Below, piece by piece: positions 47,598 to 57,129 of a stretch of DNA of 64,000 nucleotides; position 1 is the stretch's first letter; each line of letters starts with the position of its first letter. The translations under genes and the position numbers were made by a program. The notes below the pieces were generated by a model. That model searched no databases. It saw only the letters and a list, made by a program, of their open reading frames with translations, and had not been told where the DNA came from. The stretch spans positions 11,879,501 through 11,943,500 of the forward strand of contig NZ_JAUSZI010000002.1 in the NCBI RefSeq assembly GCF_030817415.1, read 5' to 3'. The DNA is from Streptomyces umbrinus (GTDB lineage: Bacteria; Actinomycetota; Actinomycetes; Streptomycetales; Streptomycetaceae).

Positions 47598-48323
47598 TCA
47601 CGGGTTCTGCTGAGCTGCTTCGTGACGCCTTCTGCGCGATTCCGCCATGCGTCGTCGCTGCGCGGGCTGGACGTAGAGGAGAACCGCGGCTTCGGCGACC
47701 AACTCGGCGATGTCAGCGAGTTCTTCGGCGGAGTACGCGACGCCGTGATGCACACTGTCGTTCCCGACGACTCGCGTCTCGTCTAGCGCCGTGATGACGT
47801 CGGCAGGCAGGCCTTTGGCCGCGAGCTCCTGGATCTTTCCGTGCAGGGTGTGATGCGTGGCGCCCTGGTCCTTGCACAGCTCTTCCACCGCCGACCGGTA
47901 TCCCACGCCGGCGAGCCGGGCCGCGCCGGCGTTTTCTGCCCGTGAGGCTTCCTCGTACGCGCTGCGGATCCGCTCCGGTACGTCCGGGGGCAGCACGCGG
48001 GGTGGGGGAGAGGGCCACAGCACCAGCCGCGTTAGCTCTTCGATGCGGGCGTCTTTGCCCCAGCCTGTCTGCTTGCACTCGATGACTTCCAGGACCGAGC
48101 GACCGCACAGCTGACACACCCAGCATTCCTGCTGGGTCCACGAGGAGTGGGGGTGGACAGGCAAGGACCCCTCGTCGCCGAAGCCGCCAAACGCGTACTC
48201 GCGGCTCTCCGGAGCGATCATGCGCTGATCGACCATGTCCATCACGGTGCCAGTGGCGCAGTCCGGGTAGGGGCATACGGCTCTACGCTGCTGAAGGGAA
48301 ACCAGCTTTTCCTGCTCAGTCAT
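47598..48323 (-). CDS. DUF4145-domain protein with zinc-ribbon N-terminus
   Basis: The 241-residue product starts MTEQEKLVSLQQRR. Cys pairs CPYPDC and CQLC form a probable zinc ribbon. The second half is a DUF4145 helical domain (RIRSAYEEASRAENAGAARLAGVGYRSAVEELC ... DETRVVGNDSVHHG). DUF4145 occurs in defence and restriction contexts and probably mediates binding or regulation. A nuclease-like fragment lies upstream on the same strand. Confidence 0.82.
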   Translation of the reverse strand: MTEQEKLVSLQQRRAVCPYPDCATGTVMDMVDQRMIAPESREYAFGGFGDEGSLPVHPHSSWTQQECWVCQLCGRSVLEVIECKQTGWGKDARIEELTRLVLWPSPPPRVLPPDVPERIRSAYEEASRAENAGAARLAGVGYRSAVEELCKDQGATHHTLHGKIQELAAKGLPADVITALDETRVVGNDSVHHGVAYSAEELADIAELVAEAAVLLYVQPAQRRRMAESRRRRHEAAQQNP

Positions 48324-48404
48324 CACAACACTGTAGTGAAATGGGCATTTCAGATACACCGGCTTTGTTGTGCAAGCGGAGAGGCCGGGATACGTCAGCG
48401 GTAG

Positions 48405-48983
48405 TCAGCTCGAGTCGGCATGGCCGTGGCGGCGTAGGAGACGTACGAAGAAGCCGGTGAGCATCTCGGCAGCCGCGTCATCGCACAGCTCGCGGCCACC
48501 GATGCGGTAGACCTCATAGCCCTGGAGCGTGAGCTCGCGGTCCTCCGCCACCAGCGAGGCGTAGCGCGCAGGATCAGGAAGCCAGCCGACTCCGGGCTCC
48601 TGCACCGCAGCGCGGCCGGCAGGGCGGGCGTAGTGCTGGATGCCGTCGACCTCGATGACTGCGCGGGCCCGATGGTTCATCAGCAGCAGGAAGTCCATCC
48701 TCTGTCGGGCAAGGCGGCTGGCCCCGCCCAACTCGCTGATGGTGTAAGGGTCGTAGTGGAGGCAGACCTGTGGAATGAGCGCAGGCAGGTTGAAGCCGAG
48801 CTTGAGGTAGGTGTCGAACACCAGCAGTTCGGCACCGTTGTCGCCCAGGGAGCGCCGCAACCGCTCCCGCAGAGAGATCCGCGCCTGTGTCGGGTCGCCT
48901 GAGTGCTCGGGATGCTGGCGAACCCACCAGGTGACCAAGTTCTGCCAGCTCAGCCCGCGGTCTTCCAGCGGCTGGTCGTACAC
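48405..48983 (-). CDS. Vsr/DUF559-like nuclease-fold protein, probably N-terminally shortened
   Basis: The C-terminal half has RMDFLLLMNHRARAVIEVDGIQHY, the Asp...Glu-x-Asp-Gly...His pattern of Vsr/DUF559-like nucleases. SLVAEDRELTLQGYEVYRIGG follows, typical for the last strand and helix of that fold. The N-terminal part contains LTWWVRQHPEHSGDP-like sequence of unknown role. The frame remains open upstream of GTG 48983 (YCLVYDQPLEDRG), so the true start may be lost. It is probably an endonuclease; target unknown. Confidence 0.6.
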   Translation of the reverse strand: MYDQPLEDRGLSWQNLVTWWVRQHPEHSGDPTQARISLRERLRRSLGDNGAELLVFDTYLKLGFNLPALIPQVCLHYDPYTISELGGASRLARQRMDFLLLMNHRARAVIEVDGIQHYARPAGRAAVQEPGVGWLPDPARYASLVAEDRELTLQGYEVYRIGGRELCDDAAAEMLTGFFVRLLRRHGHADSS

Positions 48984-49052
48984 CAGGCAATACTGCTCGT
49001 TCTTAAGCGACGCCGTCGCCGGTCTCCGGGCAACGACGACGACTGCCGGAAC

Positions 49053-49532
49053 TCACTCCGCCGGGGGAGCCACGCGGTGGCGATCGTTGATCGCCCGTTC
49101 GATGGTGCCGGCGATGGCGATGAAGGATTCGGCCTCCCCCGGAGCCAGGTCTCGAACAGAGGTCTCCTCCAGGACGGTCCACATTGCAGCGATCGGCTTC
49201 CTCATGGCGTGGCCCTTGTCCGTGAGCCGGACGACCATCACGCGCCGGTCGTGTGCGGCCGGCTCGCGAGTCAGCAACCCGGCTTCCTGCATCCGGCGCA
49301 GGGACTTGGAAACGGTCGAGTGGTCAAGGCCGACGCTCGTGAGGAGCTCGGACTGGGTCTGCCCGTCCCTTTCGTACAACTGCATCAGCAACAGTTCCTG
49401 CCCCGGGTGTAGATTCATTTCGCGCAGCATGGCGGCCGCGTAGCCTCGGTGGGCTCGAGCCAACTGGAACACCGCGTAGCTCAAGCGGCCCTCCCGCACC
49501 GTACTGGGAAAATCGTCTGTGGACTCGGTCAT
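49053..49532 (-). CDS. MarR-family regulator
   Basis: The 159-residue product has the MarR winged helix: NLHPGQELLLMQLYERDGQT, LLTSVGLDHSTVSKSLRRMQ and the wing EPAAHDRRVMVVRLTDKG. Dimer helices lie at both ends. The nearest likely targets are the oxidoreductase and cupin genes on the same strand upstream. Confidence 0.92.
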   Translation of the reverse strand: MTESTDDFPSTVREGRLSYAVFQLARAHRGYAAAMLREMNLHPGQELLLMQLYERDGQTQSELLTSVGLDHSTVSKSLRRMQEAGLLTREPAAHDRRVMVVRLTDKGHAMRKPIAAMWTVLEETSVRDLAPGEAESFIAIAGTIERAINDRHRVAPPAE

Positions 49533-49925
49533 CTCTGTTCTCCTCGCACGCCGATCAGGGGAGCGGCAATTGTCTCAGCACGCTTCGCCGCCCCCGAGTC
49601 AGCGTCCAGGGACCCGCCAGGAGCGCACGCCGGAGCATTCGGAGAGGACTTCGGCCGGGGTCGCCGCGGAGGCCGTCGACTCGGCCGGCACGCGCCAGCC
49701 CAGTACGGGCGGGTCGCCGGCCTCTGACCAACCAGAGACGCGCGCGGCAGGCCGCGCGGCTCGCACGGCGGGGTGATCTGCGCGCTTCGGGCGCGTATCG
49801 GTGGACGTTCCACCCTCGTTCTGCGGTGAGAGGGGCTCCGGTGACGACTGCGGCCTCAGGGCCGGGCGGGTACCCGACGAGGCCGGTAGTCTCGGCGGGG
49901 GTTCCGTAGCCTCCCACAGGCGGAA
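49533..49925. other. intergenic, no supported gene
   Basis: Several overlapping frames exist on both strands, but none has a ribosome site or recognisable family. The MarR promoter should lie near 49540-49600. Confidence 0.5.
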
Positions 49926-50804
49926 TCAGTCCAGCTGCCCCAGGGTCTCGCGGACGGCGGGGACGACTTCGGCGGAGAAGGCACGGATCTGCTCCGCGTG
50001 ATCATGCTCGGGCCAGATGACGAAGCCGTTCATGCCGACCGTCGTCACCAGTTCGGCGATGGTCTCGCTCCACTGGGCAACCGGCCCCCTGAACGGGCCG
50101 TCTGCGGCGGACTGGATGGTTCCGGAGATGTTGTAGACCTTGCGGATCGCCGACGGGTCACGGCCCGCAGCGGTCGCGGCGTCGTCGATGCGCCCTACGG
50201 CCACCGGCAGGGCATCGAGTCCGAGGTAGGCGTGGGACGGCAACCAGCCGTCGGCACGGGCGCCGGTCAACGCGAGCATGCGCGGACCGTAAGAGCCGAG
50301 CCACAGACCCATGCCGGGACCAGGGGCCGGGCCGGGACGGACGCCGGCGAGCGAGTAGTGCTCGCCACGGACCCGGACGCTGCGCTGCCCACTCCACATC
50401 GCGCGGATGACATCGATCGCCTCGTCCAGGGCGTCGACGGCCTCCCGCGGTTCCCTTCGCGCCCCTCCCATGGCTTCGATCGCCTCCCAGAAGGCTCCGG
50501 CCCCCAGGCCGAGCCGCACCCGGCCCCCGGACAGTCTGTCCAGTGTCGCGGCGGACTTGGCCAGCACGGCCGGGGGCCGCAGGGGGAGTGAGGCGACCGT
50601 CGGAACCAGGGTGACGTTGCGGGTCCGGGCGGCCAGGAAACTGAGCAGCGTCCAGGTGTCGTCGAACGATTCCTGGTAGGGGTGGTCCTGGATAGTCAGA
50701 AGGTCCAGGCCGAGCTCGTCGATGAGCAGTGCGTGGTCGCCGGAACGCCCGACGGGCGAAACGAGCGGGTCAACGTTCGCGCCGAACAGAACGGGAAGGG
50801 GCAT
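49926..50804 (-). CDS. LLM-class F420-dependent oxidoreductase
   Basis: The 292-residue product starts at ATG 50804 behind GAGAGG. It has the luciferase-like TIM-barrel signatures LLTIQDHPYQESFDD, RTRNVTLVPTVASLPLRPP, AKSAATLDRLSGGRVRLGLGAG and LWLGSYGPRMLALTGARADGW. Members use coenzyme F420 or FMN in redox chemistry. The substrate is unknown. Confidence 0.9.
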   Translation of the reverse strand: MPLPVLFGANVDPLVSPVGRSGDHALLIDELGLDLLTIQDHPYQESFDDTWTLLSFLAARTRNVTLVPTVASLPLRPPAVLAKSAATLDRLSGGRVRLGLGAGAFWEAIEAMGGARREPREAVDALDEAIDVIRAMWSGQRSVRVRGEHYSLAGVRPGPAPGPGMGLWLGSYGPRMLALTGARADGWLPSHAYLGLDALPVAVGRIDDAATAAGRDPSAIRKVYNISGTIQSAADGPFRGPVAQWSETIAELVTTVGMNGFVIWPEHDHAEQIRAFSAEVVPAVRETLGQLD

Positions 50805-50929
50805 GACAGCCTCTCGATGGCCAGGAGCCTGAGGGAGCCGAGGTGCGGGCTGCACTCGCGTCCGACGCAGGCATGGATCGTCCTTCGATGGTGCAGGGGC
50901 CCGGCCGGTGCGGCCCGGGGGCATCGTGC

Positions 50930-51397
50930 TCAGCGGGGTGGTCCGAGGATGACCCCGCCGTACAGTGCCGAGGCTTCGGCCAGCAGGGACCTGGGAATCT
51001 CGAAGCCGTCGGGTCTCGGTGCGGCGAGGTCGCGTCCGGCGTGGCGGAACATGCCCTCGATGCCGCCGGGGGTGGTGATCATCAGGAGGTCCGCGCGGTC
51101 GGAAGTGATGCGGTAGGAGTGGGGGACGTTGCGGGGCAGGTAGACGATTCCCCCTTCACGCAGCTCGTGCTCCTCCTCCCCCGACCACACCAGGACGGTG
51201 CCCTTGATCAGCATGAAGACCTCGTCTTCCCGGGTGTGGAGGTGGAAGGGAGGCGCCTCCCCCTTGGCCACGGCGAACCGGCCCACCGTCAGCTTCCCTT
51301 CGGTGGCCTCCTGGTCAAGCAGGACGGAGAAGGTGCCCCCGTCGATCCACTCAAGTTTCTGCTGCTGTTCGGGTTGGGCGAGGTAAGCCATGGACAT
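50930..51397 (-). CDS. cupin-domain protein (quercetinase-like)
   Basis: The 155-residue product has one cupin barrel with both metal motifs: PFHLHTREDEVFMLIKG (His-x-His...Glu) and LPRNVPHSYR (His). It is likely a metal-dependent dioxygenase or isomerase-like protein. ATG 51397 follows GAGGA. It is part of a run of same-strand catabolic genes (49.9-54.4 kb). Confidence 0.88.
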   Translation of the reverse strand: MSMAYLAQPEQQQKLEWIDGGTFSVLLDQEATEGKLTVGRFAVAKGEAPPFHLHTREDEVFMLIKGTVLVWSGEEEHELREGGIVYLPRNVPHSYRITSDRADLLMITTPGGIEGMFRHAGRDLAAPRPDGFEIPRSLLAEASALYGGVILGPPR

Positions 51398-51489
51398 ACG
51401 TCCTCTTCCTTTCTGCTCTGTCCTGCCGGTGCACCTGGTGCCTTCCGCAGCCGCGACAAGAACCTGGAACGGTCCCGGTCTCCCAGCGG

Positions 51490-52461
51490 TCAGGCCCCAA
51501 GGGTGCGGCGGACCCAGGCGCTGCGGGCGGCAAGTGCGGCGGTAGACAGGGCCGCCGCGGGAGCCGCGCCATCGAATATGTGGAAGCCGCCGGCCCATAC
51601 ATGCAGTTCAGCCTGCACGCCTGCGGCCCACAGGCGGGACGCGTAAGCGACGTCCTCGTCCCGGAAGACCTCTGCGGAGCCGACGTCGATGAATGCCGGC
51701 GGGAGGCCCGACAGATCCGTGGCGCGGGCGGGAGCCGCGTAGGCGCTGACCGCATCGGTGGTGCGGCGCTCGCCCAGGAGGGCGGTCCAGCCGGTGACGT
51801 TGCTCTCCCGGCTCCAGGAACCGGTACCGGAGTACTGGCTGCTGGACACGCTCCGGTCGCGGTCGTCGAGCATCGGGCTCATCAGCAGCTGCGCCATCGC
51901 GACAGGCCCCTGACGGTCACGGGCCAGCAGGGATACGCCCGCCGCCAGTCCGCCGCCAGCGGAGGTCCCGGCCAGGAGGATCCTCTCTGGATCGATGCCC
52001 AGTTCGGCGGCGCGGTCGGCGGTCCAGACGAAGCCGGCGTACGCGTCCTCCACCGGCGTCGGGTCGGGGTGCTCGGGGGCCAGGCGGTAGTCCAGGGACA
52101 CCACGACGGCGTCGTGTTCCAGGGCCCAGTCCAGGATGTTGACGATTCCGGTGTACCGGTCGCCGATGATCATTCCGCCGCCATGCAGGAAGTAGATCCC
52201 AGCCTTGGTCGCGGCACCGTGGCGCGGGGTGAACACCGATGCGGTCACCTCTCCGCCCTCCACCGGGACGGTACGGACCTGGTGGTCCAGGGCCCGGGTG
52301 GCCAGGATCTCCTCGATGGGGGCTGTGAACGGTACGGCTCGCAGGGTGTCGATCATCTCAGCGGTGATCGTCGTCGGCAGCGGGCTGGCATCCAGCAGGG
52401 CCCCCAGCTCGGGGTCGTACGGCGGACGGGCCTGGGTCCGGGTGTCTGTCGAAGCACTCAT
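51490..52461 (-). CDS. alpha/beta hydrolase of the hormone-sensitive-lipase family
   Basis: The 323-residue product has the oxyanion motif FLHGGGM, the nucleophile box AGTSAGGG, an acid residue region in FIDVGSAEVFRDED and the catalytic His in WAGGFHIFDG. It cleaves ester bonds of unknown substrates in the cytosol; no signal peptide is present. ATG 52461 begins MSASTDTRTQ. Confidence 0.92.
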   Translation of the reverse strand: MSASTDTRTQARPPYDPELGALLDASPLPTTITAEMIDTLRAVPFTAPIEEILATRALDHQVRTVPVEGGEVTASVFTPRHGAATKAGIYFLHGGGMIIGDRYTGIVNILDWALEHDAVVVSLDYRLAPEHPDPTPVEDAYAGFVWTADRAAELGIDPERILLAGTSAGGGLAAGVSLLARDRQGPVAMAQLLMSPMLDDRDRSVSSSQYSGTGSWSRESNVTGWTALLGERRTTDAVSAYAAPARATDLSGLPPAFIDVGSAEVFRDEDVAYASRLWAAGVQAELHVWAGGFHIFDGAAPAAALSTAALAARSAWVRRTLGA

Positions 52462-52987
52462 GGCGCTCTCCGTGTTCGCGGTTCCGTCGACCACTTCTGT
52501 GGCCGACCACATAAATGTAGCGCAGAAAAGCGTGGCTGGCAACATAATCTCGATGCAGCCGTCCACGGAGGGCCTCTCACACGTACGCGACGCAGGTGGA
52601 AGAGGACGATCCGTACAGCCGCAGGCCCGGGGGAGCAGCCGCGTGCGCGAAGACTTCCGACAGGCTCCGCCTGCTCTCCAGCCGGAGCCGGCTTCGGCGG
52701 AGCGCACTCGGACGACACAGGACACGAGGAAAACAGCGCGTCTGCGCTCTCCGGCCACCGTCCTCCCGAGCGAGCGACCGAGTGCGCCGGCGGTCAGGTC
52801 TGACCCGCCTGCCGTCCGGACGCCAGGCCCTGCGCGCCCTGCACCGGCTCAGCTTGATCGACCACACCCCCGACACTCCCGGCTCGGGGGTGCGTGTGCA
52901 CCAGAACGTCTCCTGTGGCCGGCTCCGGCCGGCTCTTTTCGTCCTATCGTCTCGGCGAGGAGAGCGCGAAGAGCCGTCGACGTGTGG
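52462..52987. other. intergenic, no supported gene
   Basis: The 525 bases hold the presumed promoter of the hydrolase and short accidental frames only. Near 52500 there is an A/T-richer stretch (CATAAATGTAG) compatible with a promoter on the minus strand. Confidence 0.5.
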
Positions 52988-53395
52988 TCAGTGGTCCTCG
53001 AGCGGGTTGGCCACCAGTTCGTCCCAGTCGAGACCCGTGAGTTCCTCGCCGGGCGGGACCAGGTCGTATGTCTCGAAAAGCCAGTCCTCCACCCGGTGCA
53101 GGTCCAGTTCGAACAGCACCCGCCTGCCGCAGCGCTCCAGGCGCAGGCGCAGCACTGGCCGATCTTTGCTGATCGTCGACCAGACCCGCACGTCACCGAT
53201 CCCCGTCGGCGCCAGCAGGCCGTCATGGAGAAGGTCACGGCCGATCCACCAGGTGACGGGAGGCCCACCTTCCGGTTGGAAGGTGACCGAGACGACGAGG
53301 GGATCATCGCGGTCGAAACGGAACTCCACCCGGAGCGGAATCCTGTAGGAGTCCCAAACGATCTGGAAGATCCGCAGTGACAGGGGGGCTACCAT
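52988..53395 (-). CDS. SsgA-like sporulation/cell-division regulator (SALP)
   Basis: The 135-residue product fits the SsgA/SsgB family: IPLRVEFRFDRDDPLVVSVTF, WWIGRDLLHDGLLAPTGIGDVRVW, then VLFELDLHRVEDWLFETYDLVPPGEE. In Streptomyces such proteins guide septum placement, spore wall synthesis or their partners. The start overlaps the stop of the upstream hydrolase by seven bases, so both are co-transcribed. This gene is a good marker for a morphologically complex actinomycete. Confidence 0.9.
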   Translation of the reverse strand: MVAPLSLRIFQIVWDSYRIPLRVEFRFDRDDPLVVSVTFQPEGGPPVTWWIGRDLLHDGLLAPTGIGDVRVWSTISKDRPVLRLRLERCGRRVLFELDLHRVEDWLFETYDLVPPGEELTGLDWDELVANPLEDH

Positions 53396-54366
53396 GTTTG
53401 GCTGTGGAGCGCGGCGTGCAGGGCACCGGCGGCCATCGTGATGGCCGCCTCGGCGGCGTGGGTCTCGTGAAGGGCGTTGAGCATGACGAAGTCGTGGATG
53501 ATGCCCTGGAAGCGGACGGCGGTGACCTGGACACCGGCCTCGCGCAGCTTGTTGGCGTATGCCTCGCCCTCGTCGCGCAGCACGTCGGCCTCGCCGGTGA
53601 TGACCAGGGCCGGCGGCAGACCGGTGAGCTGCTCGGTGGTGGCGCGCAGCGGGGACGCGGTGATCTGGGCGCGCTCGGCCTCATCCGTCGTGTACTGGTC
53701 CCAGAACCACTGCATGCCGTCGCGGCGCAGGAAGTAGCCGGTGGCGAACCGGTGGTAGGAGCCGGTGTCGAAGGCGGCGTCGGTGACCGGGTAGAACAGC
53801 ACCTGCTGGGTCAGTGGGACGTCGCCGCGCTCCTTGGCCATCAGGGTCAGCGCGGCGGCCATGTTGCCGCCGACGGAGTCTCCGGCCACGGCCAGGCGGG
53901 AACCGTCCAGGTTCTTGGACGCGCCCTGCTGCACGACCCACCGCGCGACCGCGTAGTTCTGCTCGATGGCGACCGGGTAACGGGCCTCGGGGGAGAGGTC
54001 GTACTCGGGAAAGACGACCGCGGCGTTCGCGCCGACGGCGAGTTCGCGCACCAGGCGGTCGTGCGTGTGGGCGTTGCCGAACACCCAGCCCGCACCGTGG
54101 ATGTAGAGGATCACCGGCAGCGTGCCCTTGACGCCGACGGGCCTGACGACGCGGGCCTGGACACTGCCCGTCGGACCGCCCGGGACAGTGATCCACTCCT
54201 CGTCGATCGCGGGCTTTGCGATCTCGCCGGACTGCACCTCGTCGACCGCCTTGCGGCCCTCGGCTGGCGGCAGGTCGAAGAGGTACGGCGGATTGGCGGT
54301 CGCCTCCGCGAAGGCAGCCGCAGCAGGCTCCAGGACCGGCTGAACCGGCTTGACGGCATCGGACAT
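53389..54366 (-). CDS. alpha/beta hydrolase (HSL-type esterase)
   Basis: The 325-residue product has YIHGAGWVFGN (oxyanion motif with Ala in place of Gly), the nucleophile motif AGDSVGGN, the acid in ITGEADVLRDEGE and the catalytic His in GIIHDF. It starts at ATG 54366 (MSDAVKPVQP). Two AraC genes of the same orientation lie upstream and may control it. Confidence 0.9.
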   Translation of the reverse strand: MSDAVKPVQPVLEPAAAAFAEATANPPYLFDLPPAEGRKAVDEVQSGEIAKPAIDEEWITVPGGPTGSVQARVVRPVGVKGTLPVILYIHGAGWVFGNAHTHDRLVRELAVGANAAVVFPEYDLSPEARYPVAIEQNYAVARWVVQQGASKNLDGSRLAVAGDSVGGNMAAALTLMAKERGDVPLTQQVLFYPVTDAAFDTGSYHRFATGYFLRRDGMQWFWDQYTTDEAERAQITASPLRATTEQLTGLPPALVITGEADVLRDEGEAYANKLREAGVQVTAVRFQGIIHDFVMLNALHETHAAEAAITMAAGALHAALHSQTW

Positions 54367-54529
54367 GTCAATCTCCTGGGGTTGGTACACCGGCCCTTCA
54401 GGCGACATGACACGGATCATGCGCCGGGCCCCGGTGAGTGTTGATCGTCACGCTAAGACCACTGCCTGGGCGGTGATTGACGGCGAGCGCACCGCTGCTT
54501 GTTTTTCAGCGAATGGCACGTGTCGCTGA

Positions 54530-55399
54530 TCAGCGAGCAGGGGCGGTGGTGTGCGCCGCCTGCCACTGGCTCGGGGACATGCCGTAGGCGGCCCGGAACG
54601 CCCGGGTGAAATGGGCGGGATGGGGGAATCCCCAACGCTGTGCGATCGCCGACACACTGGGAGCGGATCGCCCGCCGCGATGGAGTTCCTCGCAGCATTT
54701 CTCCAGGCGACACTGCTTGATCCAGCGGCTCACGGTCGTGGCTTCGCCTTGGAACAGTTTGTGCAGGTAGCGCACGGAGACGTGGTGGGCGCTCGCGATC
54801 GCCCCCGGTGTCAGGTCGGGGTCGGCGAGGTGCTCGTCGATGAACGTTTTGATCCGCAGGAGCAGCGCATGGGAAGCATCGGGTTCGGCACTCCCGTCCC
54901 CGTCATGGCCGAGTTGCTCGGCGAACAGACTCGCGAGGAGGTTCATGGCGTGGCCCGCGAGCCGCTCGCCCACCTCGGGTCCGCAGTCCGCCGCTTGAGT
55001 GGCGAGCCCGGAAAGGAAGCAGGAGACCAGTGCGCCCAGCCCCTGATCTCCGCGGACGGTCCTAGAGGTGATCCGTCTCAGTTCGGCGCTGCTCAGCCCC
55101 ACGGCATGGCGCGGGACGACAAAGCACATGGTTCGTCCTTCGGACCGCAGCTCGTACGGACGGGCGGCCTCGAAGATCGTGAAGTCTCCCGCCTGGAGGA
55201 CCGCTTCCCTTCGGTCCTGGGTGAGCGTTCCCTGCCCGCCGCACTGAAGGGCGATGGCCAGGCGTTCCTCCGCGCCACCCGCCGTCGATCTCGGCCCTCC
55301 GACCGCCTGATCCGCCGCGTTGTCCACCGTGAAGACTTCCACATAAGCGAGGTGGCCGGTGGTCGCGCCGCTGCCGGGGACACTGGTCAAGACATCCAT
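54530..55399 (-). CDS. AraC-family regulator
   Basis: The 289-residue product has a C-terminal double helix-turn-helix: IASAHHVSVRYLHKLFQGEATTVSRWIKQCRLEKC and ISAIAQRWGFPHPAHFTRAFRAAYGMSPSQWQ-like. The N-terminal part (LAIALQCGGQGTLTQDRRE... AGDFTIFEAARPYEL) is an AraC cupin-like sensor, shorter at its start than in relatives. It stands next to a second, related AraC gene. Confidence 0.9.
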   Translation of the reverse strand: MDVLTSVPGSGATTGHLAYVEVFTVDNAADQAVGGPRSTAGGAEERLAIALQCGGQGTLTQDRREAVLQAGDFTIFEAARPYELRSEGRTMCFVVPRHAVGLSSAELRRITSRTVRGDQGLGALVSCFLSGLATQAADCGPEVGERLAGHAMNLLASLFAEQLGHDGDGSAEPDASHALLLRIKTFIDEHLADPDLTPGAIASAHHVSVRYLHKLFQGEATTVSRWIKQCRLEKCCEELHRGGRSAPSVSAIAQRWGFPHPAHFTRAFRAAYGMSPSQWQAAHTTAPAR

Positions 55400-55443
55400 A
55401 GTTCGTTCCTGTGCTGGATCACCGACGGCACGTGTGCCGCCCT

Positions 55444-56457
55444 CTACGTCGCGGTGCCTCGCTCCGGCATGTCAGGTAGCGGCCGTCCCGGGACAGGAAG
55501 ACCGCTGCGTGCCTGCCACTCGCGCGGCGACATCCCGTAGGCCGCGCGGAACACCCGGCTGAAGTGGGGCAGGCGGGTGAAGCCCCAGCCCCGTGCGACC
55601 GAGCTCACCGTGGGGGTGCGGGGGCCGCGGCGGTCCAGCTCGCGGCGGCACTCCTCGAGCCTGCGCCGCAGGATCCACCGGCTCACGGTCATGCCTTCGT
55701 CTTCGAAGAGCTTGTGCAGATAGCGCGTGGAGATGCCGTGCGCCCGGGCAATCGACTCGGGCGACAGGCCGGGGTGGGCCAGGTTGCGGTTGATGAAGAA
55801 CCGGATCCGCAAAAGCAGGGTGCGCTGTGCCGTCTCGGCGTCGAGCCTGTCGTGACCGAGTTGTTCCGCACACAGCGTGGCGAGCAGGTCTGTCACGTTG
55901 CGCGCGAGTTGTTCGCCGACCTCTTGGGTGTGCGATGCGGCGGTGTCGGCGAGGCGTGACAGGAACGGAGACAGGAGCCGTGCTAGTCCTTCGTCACCGC
56001 GGATGACCCTTCCGGTGAGGCCGTGCAGATCGGAATCCGGCACGAGCAGAGCGGGCCTCGGCAGAACGAGCGATACGATCTCGACCGGCTCCGTGTACAT
56101 CGATGCATAGGGGCCGTACGAGGTCAGCATGATGATGTCGCCCGGTCGCACCACGCTGGTCTCCCTGCCGCCCTGTGCCAACATCTTCGGTGTTCCGCGG
56201 CGCTGCAGGCTGACGGTCACGTATGCTTCGGGATCATGCGAGAGCAGGCGGGGGGTGCGGCTGACATGAGCCGGACCGGACAGCACCCTGTTTATACGCA
56301 GAGGACCGAGCTGGTCGGTGGTGATGGACGCCGAAAACGGTCTCGGCCCTTCCAGAAAGTTCATGTTGTGGCGGAAGTGGGTCTGCATCACGGCGTCGGC
56401 GAAGAAGGCGGGCCGGTCGCGTGACGGTACCTGTTCCGTGGAAACGATGACGGTCAT
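55444..56457 (-). CDS. AraC-family regulator, paralogous to its neighbour
   Basis: The 337-residue product has the full AraC-binding-like N-terminal domain (FADAVMQTHFRHNMNF... VRPGDIIMLTSYGPYASMY) and the helix-turn-helix pair (SIARAHGISTRYLHKLFEDEGMTVSRWI; SVARGWGFTRLPHFSRVFRAAYGMSP). It resembles the adjacent gene over most of its length, which suggests tandem duplication and divergence. Confidence 0.92.
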   Translation of the reverse strand: MTVIVSTEQVPSRDRPAFFADAVMQTHFRHNMNFLEGPRPFSASITTDQLGPLRINRVLSGPAHVSRTPRLLSHDPEAYVTVSLQRRGTPKMLAQGGRETSVVRPGDIIMLTSYGPYASMYTEPVEIVSLVLPRPALLVPDSDLHGLTGRVIRGDEGLARLLSPFLSRLADTAASHTQEVGEQLARNVTDLLATLCAEQLGHDRLDAETAQRTLLLRIRFFINRNLAHPGLSPESIARAHGISTRYLHKLFEDEGMTVSRWILRRRLEECRRELDRRGPRTPTVSSVARGWGFTRLPHFSRVFRAAYGMSPREWQARSGLPVPGRPLPDMPERGTAT

Positions 56458-57025
56458 GGTGACTCCGTCTTTCTGTCAGTGTGCGCAAGCCCAGCTCGCA
56501 GGACGCTGTGGTGTCTGCGGTCGCTGCCACCTGTGCCGGTGCGGGCGAGCAGCGTCTCGTTGACCTCTTCGGTGTGTTTCTGGTGATGCTGTGTGGCCTG
56601 CCTAAAGCCTGATCAGGCGGGCTTCCTTGATCAGCACGGGCAGCCCGTACACGGTCGCGTGGAGGGGCAGGACACGGTTGGCCCTGGCCTTGACCGTGGG
56701 CGTATGAGGCGATATCGGCACGGTTGTTCGTGCTGGTCCGGATGTAGGGCATGGCTTGCTCCGGTTACCTCGGTGCGACCGACCGGCGCCCGCACATCGG
56801 GTGGTCGGCGCCCTGAGTATTCCGGTGCCCCAGGCCGCCAGACATCTGTCAAATGACAGCGGTCCGCGTCACAGGTGGGCGCGAATGGCTGCTCAGTGGT
56901 GGTGCGGGAGACTCCGGCCGCACGGGCGTTTTTGGTGCTCGTCACCCTCCGCCGCGTGTGCCGCTCCTCATCAAGAAGCCCCGTCCGTCCCTTGCCTACG
57001 CACCGGCCCGCGCTTACCTTGGCCG
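56458..57025. other. gene-poor gap with a CTGTCA-AA-TGACAG palindrome at 56847-56860
   Basis: A minus-strand beginning (MPYIRTSTNNRADIASYA from 56752) soon loses its frame; a second frame ends ...HATVYGLPVLIKEARLIRL. This may be a small decayed gene. The 6-base-arm palindrome upstream of it is a regulator-site candidate. Confidence 0.4.
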
Positions 57026-57058
57026 CTACTCACACGTGTCGTTACCACGTGTGAGTAG
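57026..57058. promoter_or_regulatory. 13-bp-arm palindrome upstream of the MFS gene
   Basis: CTACTCACACGTG (57026-57038) and CACGTGTGAGTAG (57046-57058) are perfect inverted copies with a 7-base centre. It lies 71 bases before the MFS start and is the strongest palindrome in the window. It could be an operator for a TetR-like repressor or, less likely here, a bidirectional terminator. Confidence 0.65.
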
Positions 57059-57129
57059 CTAGGTCAGCGACTTTTTGAGACGTCTCTCGCCGCATCCCGG
57101 TTCGCGTCTCCCAGGACGAAGGCGGTCGC

